Shown piece by piece: positions 15,437-24,661 of a DNA stretch of 64,000 nt. The translations under genes were made by a program, and so were the position numbers. Position 1 is the stretch's first letter, and each line of letters begins with the position of its first letter. The stretch is from the NCBI GenBank assembly GCA_028285415.1, contig JANQPF010000012.1, forward strand, positions 52,175 through 116,174, given 5' to 3'. Source of the DNA: Pseudomonadales bacterium (lineage in GTDB: Bacteria; Pseudomonadota; Gammaproteobacteria; Pseudomonadales; Azotimanducaceae). Below the pieces are notes generated by a model that did not search any database, had not been told where the DNA came from, and was given only the letters and a program-made list of their open reading frames with translations.

Positions 15437-15994
15437 TCACTCCTCACCCGCTGTGCTGGCAATCGCCGCAGGCTCGCTGTGCTGGATGCGCACGAGCCGC
15501 GACACGTCGTAGCCAAGCCCCGCAATCTGTTCGACGTACCCCGCATAGTCCGCCTCACTCATCTGGGATGAACGCGACATGAGCCACACGAAGTCCCGCT
15601 TTTCGCGGGCAACGATCGTTACGCTGTAGGCATCGTCCACGTGAGCGATTCGGTAGTCCGCTTTGAACGGCCAGACGAACTGCATGCCCCAGATGGCCGC
15701 ATCCTCGGCCGATACGTAGCCGGTCGTGTTGGTCACCTTCAAGGGTCCGTCGAGACTGCCTTTGTTATACGTGAACCGGGTATCCACCTTGCCATCTCCC
15801 AGCCAGACGTAGTCTTCGATGGCGTTGAAGGCATCGCGCTCGAAAGGTGTCGGTATGCTGGCGATGACATACCAGCGACCCATGAAGCGGTCGATCTCGA
15901 GATCCGCGGCGGTTCGCAGCGGCTGCTCAGCCATGGCAGCGCAACCCCCGCTCGACAAAACCAGCGTCAGCAGCAGTGCAAAACAGGGTTTCAT
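15437..15994 (-). CDS. Lipocalin family protein (Blc-like)
   Basis: A 185-residue lipocalin. After a signal region with SSGGC, a possible non-canonical lipobox, it has the first lipocalin motif FMGRWYVIASIPTPFER (GxW) and the Blc-type region YNKGSLDGPLKVTNTTGYV. A later IVAREKRDFVWLMSRSSQMSEADYAGYV corresponds to motif 3 and the C-terminal helix. Blc is an outer-membrane lipoprotein that binds lysophospholipids and fatty acids. It overlaps the DUF6134-like gene upstream by 4 bp (ATGA), so the pair is an operon. Confidence 0.9.
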   Translation of the reverse strand: MKPCFALLLTLVLSSGGCAAMAEQPLRTAADLEIDRFMGRWYVIASIPTPFERDAFNAIEDYVWLGDGKVDTRFTYNKGSLDGPLKVTNTTGYVSAEDAAIWGMQFVWPFKADYRIAHVDDAYSVTIVAREKRDFVWLMSRSSQMSEADYAGYVEQIAGLGYDVSRLVRIQHSEPAAIASTAGEE

Positions 15995-16653
15995 TGCCCA
16001 CCACCAACTTCCACTGTCCCTTCTCTATCCAGCGGCACGTAGCGGAGCACTCTGCCGTTTTCCAGCGCCGTTTCCAAACCCACCCAGGTGCCGTCCTCAG
16101 CCGCGTAGAAAACGCGAATGTTGAGGCCTTCGCCGTTGATCTCATAGACGTTGGCAAGGCTGTCGCCCGTATCTACGGTTTCCGCTCCCGGCACAATGTC
16201 CACTTCCACCAGCTCCCCCGTCTGCGGGTTCAAGAGGCGGGTCTGGGAGAGCAGCCGGGTGGGATTCCAATACGCGAACGTCGACACGCAGCCGGCAAGC
16301 TCCGTCGCCGCATCGCTGCTGCGCACGCTGAGGACCCCTGCATCGCTGGCCGCGCTCACCTCATAGAGCTCACCCCCCGTTTCAGTGCGGGCATTGAGAG
16401 CCGTCAGGCAGCCGGCGTCGTAGCGCTCGTGCGACGTGTGCTCATAGCCAAACGCTTTGAACAGCAGGAATTTGACCGCAAAGTCGGCTTCGCTGAGCAC
16501 GTATTCCGCGGATCCGTCACGACCAATCTGAAACCGGTGTTCGCCGATCTCACGATCGCCGAGCATCGCTTTGAAACGAAAATCACGTGATTCTTCCAGC
16601 GCACCGACCGGCGATGCGGTCAGCGCCAGTACCAATCCAGTCAAGATGCTCAT
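15991..16653 (-). CDS. Secreted DUF6134-like protein
   Basis: A 220-residue exported protein with a short signal peptide. RDFRFKAMLGDREIGEHRFQI starts a beta-rich domain, followed by FLLFKAFGYEHTSHERYDAGCL, CVSTFAYWNPTRLLSQTRLLNPQTGELV and a terminal VFYAAEDGTWVGLETALENGRVLRYVP. The repeated 'G-x-H-x-F' and 'FAYW' elements are those of DUF6134, often next to Blc-like lipocalins. Function is unknown; a lipid-handling envelope role is inferred from the neighbour. Confidence 0.8.
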   Translation of the reverse strand: MSILTGLVLALTASPVGALEESRDFRFKAMLGDREIGEHRFQIGRDGSAEYVLSEADFAVKFLLFKAFGYEHTSHERYDAGCLTALNARTETGGELYEVSAASDAGVLSVRSSDAATELAGCVSTFAYWNPTRLLSQTRLLNPQTGELVEVDIVPGAETVDTGDSLANVYEINGEGLNIRVFYAAEDGTWVGLETALENGRVLRYVPLDREGTVEVGGGQ

Positions 16654-16747
16654 TTCCCGGCATCCTTCAGCTCAACATGCCTTGCACCTTAGATGTCGCG
16701 GTGTGAACGACGTGCGAAATCCCCGACAACGCCGGATCATCAACTTT

Positions 16748-17890
16748 TCACGCGGATTTACGCGATGCCAAGCCCAGCAGCACCAGCATGAGCGCAAAGC
16801 AGGCGCTGCCAAAGCGAAGCGCATCCACGCTGTCACCCAGCGCCACGATCTGGCTCGAGAGCCACGGGCTTACCGCGGTACCGGTCGTCGCTCCCAGCAA
16901 CAGCACCGCCACCAGCTGTGACGAGGTAATCTCGGCCACGTCCGTGCCGTAAGAGAGCACAATTTTCAAGAGACCCAGATTGGCAAATCCCCAGGCGGCA
17001 GCAAGCCACATGAACCCACCCGCGTCAGGAAGCAGCCAGAACGGCAGCGACAGCAACAGGGTGGTTGTTGCCCCGAGCCGCAGCAGCGTGCGCACCCCCA
17101 CCTTGTAGACCCACCAGGCAACGAAGATCTGCGCCGCGAACATTCCGCTCCAGTACTGACCGACAAACTGCCCCGCGGTCTCAGCTGAGGCCCCGAGGTT
17201 CGCCTGTGCGTGCTGCGGCAGCCACCAGAGAATACTGTTCTGACCAATCGTATAGAGACTGAGCGACACCACGCAGAGCCATGCGGCAGGCGGCCACCGG
17301 CGCATCTGGCCGAAGCTCGTTTCGGCCTCGGGCATCTCCGGAAATTTCGAAATCAGTGCCAGCACGAGCACAAGCAGTGCCACCACGCCGACAAACTGAT
17401 ACACGGCATGCCATCCGGATCCCTGAGCCAGAAAATAGACAGCCAACCAGGCAGTAACAATACCGGCGACGCTGAAGCTGCCGTCGGTGATAACCAGCAT
17501 GGAGGCGCGACGGCTGTCGTCGTAGCTGCGTGCGATCGTAAGCGCCGCCGCGGCAAGACCGATTCCGCAGCAGCAGCCGACAAGCCCCAGGCGGAGCCCA
17601 ACCGACAGCAGCCCGTCAGCAAATCCGAGGCTCATCACGCTTGCGGCAAGCAGCGCATAGAGCCCGATCATCAGATATCGGATGCGCACCCAGGCAAAAA
17701 CAAAGAGCGCCGCCACGGCGCCAACAAAGATACCCACGGTCAGCCAGCTGAAGCGTGCGGTAACCGCGGGCACAGACTCGCCGAAATATTCAGCCATCGG
17801 CCCGGTCACGATACCAATGGGCGCAAGCATCCCGGACATAACGAAGTAAGCCAGAAAGCTGGCGAGGCTGATGCGCTGGAGATTCGACAT
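16748..17890 (-). CDS. MFS transporter, TsgA-like
   Basis: A 380-residue, 12-helix MFS protein. The N-terminus RISLASFLAYFVMSGMLAPIGIVTGPMAEYF and the later ITDGSFSVAGIVTAWLAV match the layout of TsgA-family transporters. No substrate has been firmly assigned to TsgA (linked to tellurite resistance in Salmonella). It has a canonical short loop between TM6 and TM7 and ends with SRKSA. The gene is divergent from the nucleoside hydrolase, which could suggest a nucleoside substrate, but this is only a proximity argument. Confidence 0.85.
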   Translation of the reverse strand: MSNLQRISLASFLAYFVMSGMLAPIGIVTGPMAEYFGESVPAVTARFSWLTVGIFVGAVAALFVFAWVRIRYLMIGLYALLAASVMSLGFADGLLSVGLRLGLVGCCCGIGLAAAALTIARSYDDSRRASMLVITDGSFSVAGIVTAWLAVYFLAQGSGWHAVYQFVGVVALLVLVLALISKFPEMPEAETSFGQMRRWPPAAWLCVVSLSLYTIGQNSILWWLPQHAQANLGASAETAGQFVGQYWSGMFAAQIFVAWWVYKVGVRTLLRLGATTTLLLSLPFWLLPDAGGFMWLAAAWGFANLGLLKIVLSYGTDVAEITSSQLVAVLLLGATTGTAVSPWLSSQIVALGDSVDALRFGSACFALMLVLLGLASRKSA

Positions 17891-17975
17891 TAATGGTTCC
17901 CGTCAAACATCGGGAACTTGTGCATGGAGCTTTCTTTGCGCACAGTTACCCGCCCGGCAACCGTAGGTTAGAGGC

Positions 17976-18938
17976 GTGTCACCGCGCAAGATTATTTTCG
18001 ACACCGACCCCGGCATCGACGATGCCATGGCTATCTTGTTTGCCCACCTGCATCCGGATCTGGATCTGGTTGGCATCACCACCGTGCTCGGTAACGGCTC
18101 CATCGATACCACCACCAGGAACGCGCTCTACATCCGCGACCGATTCGCCATCGACACGCCGGTCCTGCGCGGCGCAGCCTCGGCGCTTCTGGTACCGGAT
18201 GAGGAACCGCCGACCTTCGTGCACGGTGATGACGGTCTCGGCAACGTCAAGATCGATCACACGGACTCGGACCCCGCACCCGGATCGGCAGCGCAGTTCA
18301 TCGTGGATACGGTCATGGCATCACCGGGCGAAGTGTCCATCGTCGCCGTCGGGCGCCTGACCAATCTCGCCATTGCGCTCGACATCGAGCCCAGAATCGC
18401 GGATGCCGTCGCTGAAGTCATCGTGATGGGCGGCGCACTCGGTAGTAACGAATACACCGGCAACGTGACGCCCGTGGCGGAGGCCAACATCTATGGTGAT
18501 CCGCACGCCGCCGACATGGTGTTCACAGCCGCATGGCCGACCGTGCTGGTTGGCCTCGACGTCACGATGACCTGCGTCATGCGCCGCCCGCAGATGCAGC
18601 GCATACGCGGGCAGAGCGGCGACGCGGGCGAGTTTCTCTGGGACATCACCCGTTTTTACGAGAATTACTATCGTGAGCGGCGGGGTGTGCTGGGCTTTCC
18701 CGTCCACGACTCCTGCGCGGTGATTTACGCGGTGGCACCTGAACTTTTCGGCACGGTCACGGGCGCTTTACGCGTCGTCGCCGAAGGCATCAGCCGCGGC
18801 CAGACCATCCTGGTACCGGCTGAACGCACGTTTCCACCGAGCGCCTGGGACGATCAGCCGCACAGCATCGGCTGCATCGGCGTCGACAGCGACGGGGTTC
18901 TGGCGCTTTACGAGGACATTCTACGTCGGGGTGCCTGA
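17976..18938 (+). CDS. Nucleoside hydrolase
   Basis: A 320-residue calcium-dependent N-ribohydrolase. The metal and ribose site IIFDTDPGIDDAMAI is intact at the N-terminus. VMGGAL and the EANIYGDPHAADMVF segment supply further ribose contacts, and VHDSCAVIYA carries the catalytic His and last Asp. It cleaves nucleosides to base and ribose in purine or pyrimidine salvage; specificity (RihA/B/C type) cannot be fixed. The GTG start is used; the frame continues upstream but without similarity. Confidence 0.93.
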   Translation: MSPRKIIFDTDPGIDDAMAILFAHLHPDLDLVGITTVLGNGSIDTTTRNALYIRDRFAIDTPVLRGAASALLVPDEEPPTFVHGDDGLGNVKIDHTDSDPAPGSAAQFIVDTVMASPGEVSIVAVGRLTNLAIALDIEPRIADAVAEVIVMGGALGSNEYTGNVTPVAEANIYGDPHAADMVFTAAWPTVLVGLDVTMTCVMRRPQMQRIRGQSGDAGEFLWDITRFYENYYRERRGVLGFPVHDSCAVIYAVAPELFGTVTGALRVVAEGISRGQTILVPAERTFPPSAWDDQPHSIGCIGVDSDGVLALYEDILRRGA

Positions 18939-18943
18939 GACGC

Positions 18944-19429
18944 TCAGGCCCAGAGCCCCGAGTGGCTGAGCTCGAGATCCAGCAGATAGCGTTTACTTTC
19001 TAGCCCGCCACCAAAGCCGGTCAGGCTGCCGTTGCTGCCGATGACACGATGGCAGGGGATGATCACTGCAATGGGGTTGCTGCCGTTGGCGCTGCCAACG
19101 GCTCGCACTGCCTTCGGATTGCCAATCCGTTCCGCAATGTCGAGATAGCTGCGGGTCTCACCGTAGGGAATTTCCAGCAGGGCATCGAGAACCGAGCGCT
19201 GAAACGGCGTGCCTTGGGGATCCAGCGCCAGATCGAACGCTTTGCGCTTGCCTCTGAAGTACTCGTCGAGCTGACGTTTCACCCGGCGGAACGGTTCGTC
19301 GTAGCGCTCCCACTCGGGATCTGCACCCCGCGCCTTGTTACCGGTCGAGAAATGCAGGCCGTGCAGAACATCATGCTCCCCTCGCAGGAGTAGCGGACCA
19401 ACCGGACTGTCGCAGTAGGAATAGTACAT
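18944..19429 (-). CDS. ogt: Methylated-DNA--protein-cysteine methyltransferase
   Basis: A 161-residue suicide repair enzyme that transfers O6-alkyl groups from guanine to its own cysteine. The active-site block VIIPCHRVIGSNGSLTGFGGGLESKRYLLDLE is complete, with the DNA-binding helix ETRSYLDIAERIGNPKAVRAVGSANGSNP before it. It has the Ogt length and no regulatory domain. It sits 21 bp after the Ada-AlkA gene on the same strand, forming an alkylation-repair operon. Confidence 0.94.
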   Translation of the reverse strand: MYYSYCDSPVGPLLLRGEHDVLHGLHFSTGNKARGADPEWERYDEPFRRVKRQLDEYFRGKRKAFDLALDPQGTPFQRSVLDALLEIPYGETRSYLDIAERIGNPKAVRAVGSANGSNPIAVIIPCHRVIGSNGSLTGFGGGLESKRYLLDLELSHSGLWA

Positions 19430-19450
19430 CGTGTCCCCCGTTGCCGAACC

Positions 19451-20905
19451 TCAGGCAGATTGTTTCTTTTGCGTACGCTTCACGCCCGCCGCGTACCAGA
19501 GATACATGAGCGCATAGGCACGCCATGGTTGCCAGTTTGCCGCGAGTTTGCGCGCCTGCGCGGCGCTGACGCCAAGCTCTTTCAAGACCACCCAGTCGTT
19601 GTCGGGAAACGCGTTGGGATCCTTGGCGGCACGCATTCGGATGTAGTTGGCCGTCCAGGGTCCGATGCCATCCACCGCCTGCAATCGCATGCACATGAGA
19701 TCGTGATCCTGGCATTCGTCGATGACGAGATCGCCAGCCACCGCGAGCTCAGCCAGGCGCACAACCGCCCGACCGCGACGCCCCGGCATGCCAAGCTCCG
19801 CCACCTCGCGGTTCAGAAGCTGTTCAGGCGTCGGGAAGCTGCCGTGGCCGTAGTGCTCGATCATCTTGTTGGCAAGTTCAGTGCCGCGCGCGACGCTCAC
19901 CTGCTGGCCGAGCACTGCACGCACCGCGGTCTCGAATCCGTCCCACGCGCCCGGCACCCGCAGCCCCGGCGCCTGCGCGACCCACGGGCCAAGCCGGTCA
20001 TCCGCACCGAGAAATTCGTGAATCGTGGCACCATCCGCCGTGAGATCGAAGACCCGGCGCAGCCGCTGCAACAGACTGTGGAGCGGTTCATGCACCAGTG
20101 GCAGGCACGCCTCCAGCGTGTCGCCGACCTGACGCACGGTCACCCACACCGGCTCAGCGTCCGTCAGACGCCGCCGATAACACCAGCTCCCGGGTTCACC
20201 GGTCACTTCCTCGATGCCAACCAGCGCGCGCTGGCGCAGATAGTTGAACACCCAGTCGAAGTGATAAGGCTGACGCACCGGCAGCTTGATGGTAACCGTG
20301 GTCGTCCCGCGTGCGGCACCCCTGAGCGCTCCCGGCGTGGTGCTGAAGACGGCGCGGATTTCCGCATTGAATCGACTGAGACTGCCGTAGCCCGCGTGAT
20401 AGGCAATTTCCGTCATCGGTGCGCGGGAGTTTTTGAGAAGAACCCGGGCGTGACGCGCGCGGCACAGGCGCGCGATGGACTTCGGCGCGGCACCCAGTTC
20501 CTGCGTAAACAGACGCGCCAGATGGCGCTCGCCGACTTCGAGCGCCGCGGCAAGCTCGGCCGCCGAGTGATCGTTGAGATAACCGGCTTCGATGAGTCTG
20601 AGCGCCCGCAGCACGGTGTCGCTTGCCAATGTCCACTCGGGCAGCGCGGTTGCCGCCTCCGGGCGACAACGGCGGCAGGGGCGGAAACCCGCTTCTTGCG
20701 CGGCCGCCGCGGTCGGGTAATAGCGCACGTTGACCTCTTTCGGCATCCGCGCGGGGCAAATCGGGCGGCAGTAGATGCCGGTCGTCAACACCCCGACAAA
20801 AAAGCGTCCGTCAAACCGCGGATCGCGACTGAGGCGCGCCTGCTGACAGACTTCGAGCGACGGCAGCACGCTCGGCACACTCTGTAGCTCTGTGACTTTG
20901 GACAC
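19451..20905 (-). CDS. alkA: Ada-type regulator fused to AlkA DNA-3-methyladenine glycosylase
   Basis: A 484-residue three-part protein. Residues about 18-85 are the Ada zinc domain with DPRFDGRFFVGVLTTGIYCRP, CPA and CRRCRPE, the cysteines that take methyl groups from phosphotriesters. About 95-185 is an AraC-type helix-turn-helix. About 195-480 is an AlkA glycosylase with the HhH motif AVDGIGPWTANYIRMRA and the catalytic Asp in FPDNDW. It removes alkylated purines and probably senses methyl damage to induce itself and ogt. Confidence 0.93.
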   Translation of the reverse strand: MSKVTELQSVPSVLPSLEVCQQARLSRDPRFDGRFFVGVLTTGIYCRPICPARMPKEVNVRYYPTAAAAQEAGFRPCRRCRPEAATALPEWTLASDTVLRALRLIEAGYLNDHSAAELAAALEVGERHLARLFTQELGAAPKSIARLCRARHARVLLKNSRAPMTEIAYHAGYGSLSRFNAEIRAVFSTTPGALRGAARGTTTVTIKLPVRQPYHFDWVFNYLRQRALVGIEEVTGEPGSWCYRRRLTDAEPVWVTVRQVGDTLEACLPLVHEPLHSLLQRLRRVFDLTADGATIHEFLGADDRLGPWVAQAPGLRVPGAWDGFETAVRAVLGQQVSVARGTELANKMIEHYGHGSFPTPEQLLNREVAELGMPGRRGRAVVRLAELAVAGDLVIDECQDHDLMCMRLQAVDGIGPWTANYIRMRAAKDPNAFPDNDWVVLKELGVSAAQARKLAANWQPWRAYALMYLWYAAGVKRTQKKQSA

Positions 20906-20994
20906 TGTCTTACCCTGCTAACCCGTCATATCTAATCGCGTCATGAGACGACTATAATCCAGCGCTTCACGCAATACTTCTCGAAATCGGACAT

Positions 20995-21978
20995 TTGTCG
21001 AACGCACTGCAAAAGACGGATCTAGCACAACCGGTGCGCCTGTTGCCGGTGTATATTGCCAAGCCGTGGGGCCGGGAAATCTGGTTCACCGGCATGGAAG
21101 CGCGCGGCGAAAGCCAGGTTGCGACGCAAGCAGGTAACCTGGACCTTTCCACCTACCTGGCGCTCGATCCCAAGGCGTTGACGGGCGGCACACCTCTGCT
21201 TCTGCTCAAGATCCTCGACCCGAAGCCCGACGCGGTGACGGGTGATCTCTATTTCGAGGTGCACGAAGAAAAGCAGGAAGTGTATGTCGTGACCCACGTG
21301 GACGCCGGTGCCTGGCCCGACGGCCGAGGCGGCATCCGCTTCGGCATGTGTCAGGAAAAGCGCGCCGGCTTCGCGAATGACGCGGCGTTTCGAGCTGCTT
21401 ACCTCGAGGCTGTGCAGGCATACGAAGCCGTTCGCCGCCGTATCGACGACGGCGCATCTGATCTTGTGGACGAAGAGATCCAGCGACGCGCGGACATGGA
21501 GGCATTCACCGCGATGCGCCGTCTTACCCTGGGAGACGTGGTGCGGGTGCCTACCTGGACGCCACACTCGCTGCAGCACGGCGTGCGCGTCGTCGAGTTT
21601 CAGACGCCCACTTACGAACGCTTCATCATCTCGTTCGCGCAAAAAGTGTTGACACAGGACCACTGGGATACTGCCCACGCGGTCGCGAACATGCATCTCG
21701 ACGCTCCCGCCGCGGAGACGTTCGAGCAGGTTGCACCCGGCGTCGAGCGCGTCGCCTCGTTTTCCGACTTCAACGTCTGGCGCGCGCAGCTCGATCGCAC
21801 TGAGCTCGAGCTGCCAGGCCACCTGCCGTACGCCGTATGCATGTGCATTGACGGTGAGATAGCGCTGGGCAAGCTGCGCCTCGGGCCGGAAGAAGCCGGT
21901 TTCATCCCTCGCGCGGCAGTTTCGCTGACTCCCATCAGCGGCCACGGCCGCCTGCTCATCGCGGCCCCCGATCTGTGA
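20995..21978 (+). CDS. Type I mannose-6-phosphate isomerase-like cupin
   Basis: A 327-residue protein. IAKPWGREIWFTG, LLKILDPKPDAVTGDLYFEVHEEKQEVYVV and RVPTWTPHSLQHGVRVVEFQTPTYERFIISFAQKV form the cupin metal site with its Glu/His ligands, as in class I phosphomannose isomerases. The helical insertion (about 115-180) is shorter than in ManA, and the end differs, so the sugar substrate is uncertain. The TTG start is used because no ATG or GTG precedes the conserved region without a stop. A TATAAT lies at 20953-20958. Its TGA overlaps the phosphoesterase start as GTGA. Confidence 0.75.
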   Translation: MSNALQKTDLAQPVRLLPVYIAKPWGREIWFTGMEARGESQVATQAGNLDLSTYLALDPKALTGGTPLLLLKILDPKPDAVTGDLYFEVHEEKQEVYVVTHVDAGAWPDGRGGIRFGMCQEKRAGFANDAAFRAAYLEAVQAYEAVRRRIDDGASDLVDEEIQRRADMEAFTAMRRLTLGDVVRVPTWTPHSLQHGVRVVEFQTPTYERFIISFAQKVLTQDHWDTAHAVANMHLDAPAAETFEQVAPGVERVASFSDFNVWRAQLDRTELELPGHLPYAVCMCIDGEIALGKLRLGPEEAGFIPRAAVSLTPISGHGRLLIAAPDL

Positions 21979-23033
21979 AGCACATCCCCCGTCGTCTCCT
22001 CTTTTTGCTGATTGTCGTGAGCGTGGCAGGGCTTGTGCTGGTCTATCCTCCCATGCGCCTGGCGGGCTGGCTCTTCCCCGCCTACACCCCCGGACCGGGC
22101 ATTGCCATGCTGCTCTTTCTCGTGCCGTTCGGCGTACGCGCGCTGCACGAGCGGACCAACCACGCCTGGTCCCGGGCCGCAACCGCCGTGATCATGACCT
22201 GGCTTGGCGTCTGTTTTCTGATGCTGTGTCTGCTGCTACCGGCGGAGGTCGCCAACCTCGCCGGGGTCAGCGATGCGCAAACTCTCGGCCAGGTTGTGCT
22301 GGGGCTGACCGCCGCCCTCACGCTCTACGGTTTCTACAACGCCCAACGGCTGCACGTGGAGGTCGTGGATCTCAACGCCCCCGCAGCCATCCGCGGCCAG
22401 CGGCTGGTGCAGATCTCGGACGTGCACATTGGCTCGCGCCAGCCCGGCCTGCTGCGCCCGATCGTCGAGCGCATCAACGCGCTGCAGCCTGACTACGCGT
22501 TGATCACCGGCGATCTCATCGACATGCACGGTATCAGCGAAGCGGATCTCGAGCCCCTCGGCCGGATTGAAGCGCCTACGCTCTTTTCGATCGGCAACCA
22601 CGAACGCTACGTCGACCTGGAGGCCATCTGTCAGCGGCTCGAAAATCTCGGCGTGGAGGTGCTGCGCAACGCAAGCGTCGAGCGCAACGACTTTCAGTTT
22701 CTTGGCATTGACGATGCCGAGAGTAAATCCCAGGTCGAGCGCGAAATCGGCAAGCTGACCGCCGCCAGCAACGCCTACCGGGTATTGCTCTACCACCGCC
22801 CGGACGGCGCTGACGCCGCCGCAAAGTGGGGCGCCAACCTCATGCTTACCGGCCACACCCACCGGGGCCAGATTTTTCCCTTCAACTTCCTCGTCGAACG
22901 CGTGTTCCCGGAGCTGTTTCAGATGTACAACTACGAGAACATGAAGCTCTACGTTTCCCCCGGCACCGGCACATGGGGCCCGGTGCTGCGCCTGGGCTCA
23001 AAGTGCGAAATTACCCTGTTTAGGCTACTGTAG
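21975..23033 (+). CDS. Membrane-anchored metallophosphoesterase (YkuE/LpxG-like)
   Basis: A 352-residue protein. Four N-terminal hydrophobic helices (about 7-115) precede a calcineurin-like phosphoesterase domain with QISDVHIGSR, ITGDLIDMHG, SIGNHERYV and LTGHTHRGQIFPF, the full dinuclear metal ligand set. Such proteins face the cell surface or periplasm and cleave lipid-linked or nucleotide phosphate esters. The substrate here is unknown. Overlap with the upstream cupin gene suggests coupled translation and a shared sugar-phosphate or envelope task. Confidence 0.88.
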   Translation: MKHIPRRLLFLLIVVSVAGLVLVYPPMRLAGWLFPAYTPGPGIAMLLFLVPFGVRALHERTNHAWSRAATAVIMTWLGVCFLMLCLLLPAEVANLAGVSDAQTLGQVVLGLTAALTLYGFYNAQRLHVEVVDLNAPAAIRGQRLVQISDVHIGSRQPGLLRPIVERINALQPDYALITGDLIDMHGISEADLEPLGRIEAPTLFSIGNHERYVDLEAICQRLENLGVEVLRNASVERNDFQFLGIDDAESKSQVEREIGKLTAASNAYRVLLYHRPDGADAAAKWGANLMLTGHTHRGQIFPFNFLVERVFPELFQMYNYENMKLYVSPGTGTWGPVLRLGSKCEITLFRLL

Positions 23034-23061
23034 GACGCTCTACTTGAATTGGGGTGATCCC

Positions 23062-23769
23062 GTGACCGCAGAGGCAGAATCCGGCTGGCAGGAACCTACC
23101 GAGCTCATCATCGAGCAGATCGAGATCGGGCCAATGCAGAACTTCACCTACATCATCGGCAGCCGCGAGACGCGCGAGGTGGCCATCGTCGATCCGGCGT
23201 GGGACATCGAGAGCCTCATGAAGCATCTCGAGGAGCGCGACTACACGCTGAAGGCAGCCCTGGCCACCCATTACCACCCCGACCACATCGGCGGATCGAT
23301 GGGCGGTCACAGCGTCGAGGGTGTGGCGCAGCTGATGGAGGTCAATCCAGTCAAGGTCTACGCCCACAAATCAGAGGCGGACGGCATCAAGAAAGTGACC
23401 GAAATCTCCGACAACGACATCGTCAAGGTCGAATCCGGCGACACACTCAGTCTCGGGAACATTGACGTGGAATTTCTGCACACGCCCGGGCACACCCCCG
23501 GCAGCCAGTGTTTTCGCATCAAGAACACGCTCGTCTCCGGCGATACGCTGTTCATCAACGGCTGCGGACGGGTCGATCTGCCGGGCTCCAATTCCGAGGA
23601 TATGTTCCACAGCATGCGCAAGCTCGCCGGCCTGCCGGACGATACGCTGCTCCTGCCCGGCCACAACTACGGCCACGTACCCAATGCCACGCTGGGTGAA
23701 ACCAAGGGCATGAACGTCTACATGAACGTGGACGATCTGGAGACGTGGAAAAACTTCATGGGACACTGA
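23062..23769 (+). CDS. MBL-fold hydrolase (glyoxalase II-like)
   Basis: A 235-residue metallo-beta-lactamase-fold protein. The metal site ATHYHPDHIGGS (HxHxDH), the second-shell FLHTPGHTPGSQC (His), LVSGDTLFINGCGRVDLPGS (Asp) and LLPGHNYG (His) are all present. ETHE1/glyoxalase-II-like persulfide dioxygenases and thioesterases share this layout; the substrate is not clear. The GTG at 23062 is preferred to the TTG at 23044, because GGGGTGA lies at the right distance upstream of it. Confidence 0.9.
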   Translation: MTAEAESGWQEPTELIIEQIEIGPMQNFTYIIGSRETREVAIVDPAWDIESLMKHLEERDYTLKAALATHYHPDHIGGSMGGHSVEGVAQLMEVNPVKVYAHKSEADGIKKVTEISDNDIVKVESGDTLSLGNIDVEFLHTPGHTPGSQCFRIKNTLVSGDTLFINGCGRVDLPGSNSEDMFHSMRKLAGLPDDTLLLPGHNYGHVPNATLGETKGMNVYMNVDDLETWKNFMGH

Positions 23770-23803
23770 ACGTTGTCCCAGGGCGCTTATGTAAGGGGGA
23801 TAC

Positions 23804-24661
23804 ATGAAAACCGGTACGTTCACAGGCTTCGACCTCGAGCTCAGAGAGCCAGGGATCGCCTGGTTCCAGTTCAACTCACCCGAACGCTTGAATGGCATGA
23901 CCACCGCCATCAAGCGCGATCTCATCGAGGCAATCACTCAGGCGCAGATGGACAATCGCGTGCGCGTGCTGGTTTTTACGGGCACGGGCCGCGCGTTCTG
24001 CGCTGGTGACGACCTCAAGGCTTACCGCGGCGCTGAGCTCGGCGGCGAGCCGCTTGTGGATGAGATTCCACCCGGGCACGACAACGAGCTCGGAACCTAC
24101 AACGGGCTGCGCACCATCTCTCAGGCGCTCAACACCGCGGTACGCAATCTCGACAAGCTCACCATCTGCGCGCTGAACGGGGTTGCCATCCAGACGGGAT
24201 TTTCTCTGGCGCTTTCCTGTGATTTCCGTATCGCCGCGGATTCCGCGCGCATGGGCAGCGCCACGCTGCGCTTTGGCCTCCTCCCCGACGAAGGCGGTCA
24301 GTATCTTCTGGTTGAATCGATGGGGGTAGCCAGAACCCTCGATTTCATCATGCGCAAGCGCATCGTCGAAGCGCAGGAAGCGCTCAATCTCGGGCTCGTT
24401 CACGAGGTTGTGCCCGCGGCAGAGCTCGAAGCGGCCACCATGGATCTGGCCACGGAGCTTGCCAACGGCCCGCAGGTGTCCATGCGCCTCCTGAAGCGTT
24501 CCATCTACAACGCCGCCGAGCTCTCCTGGTCCCAGGCGCTCGATGAGATTGCCGCCAAAACCGCCATCAGCGACCACCACCCTGACGCCAGAGAAGGCGT
24601 GACGGCGTTTCACGAAAAACGTGAAGCCACCTTTAATGCGTGGCTGGAAGACAAGGCATGA
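23804..24661 (+). CDS. Enoyl-CoA hydratase/isomerase family protein
   Basis: A 285-residue crotonase-fold enzyme. The oxyanion-hole strands RVLVFTGTGRAFCAGDDLKAY and the helix TICALNGVAIQTGFSLALSCDFRIAAD are intact. MGSATLRFGLLPDEGGQYLL carries the catalytic loop, where the second glutamate of a hydratase is seen as DEG. The start has AAGGGGGA at correct spacing. It overlaps the following crotonase by 4 bp, so both are coupled. Substrates are unknown CoA thioesters, probably in fatty or branched acid breakdown. Confidence 0.92.
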   Translation: MKTGTFTGFDLELREPGIAWFQFNSPERLNGMTTAIKRDLIEAITQAQMDNRVRVLVFTGTGRAFCAGDDLKAYRGAELGGEPLVDEIPPGHDNELGTYNGLRTISQALNTAVRNLDKLTICALNGVAIQTGFSLALSCDFRIAADSARMGSATLRFGLLPDEGGQYLLVESMGVARTLDFIMRKRIVEAQEALNLGLVHEVVPAAELEAATMDLATELANGPQVSMRLLKRSIYNAAELSWSQALDEIAAKTAISDHHPDAREGVTAFHEKREATFNAWLEDKA

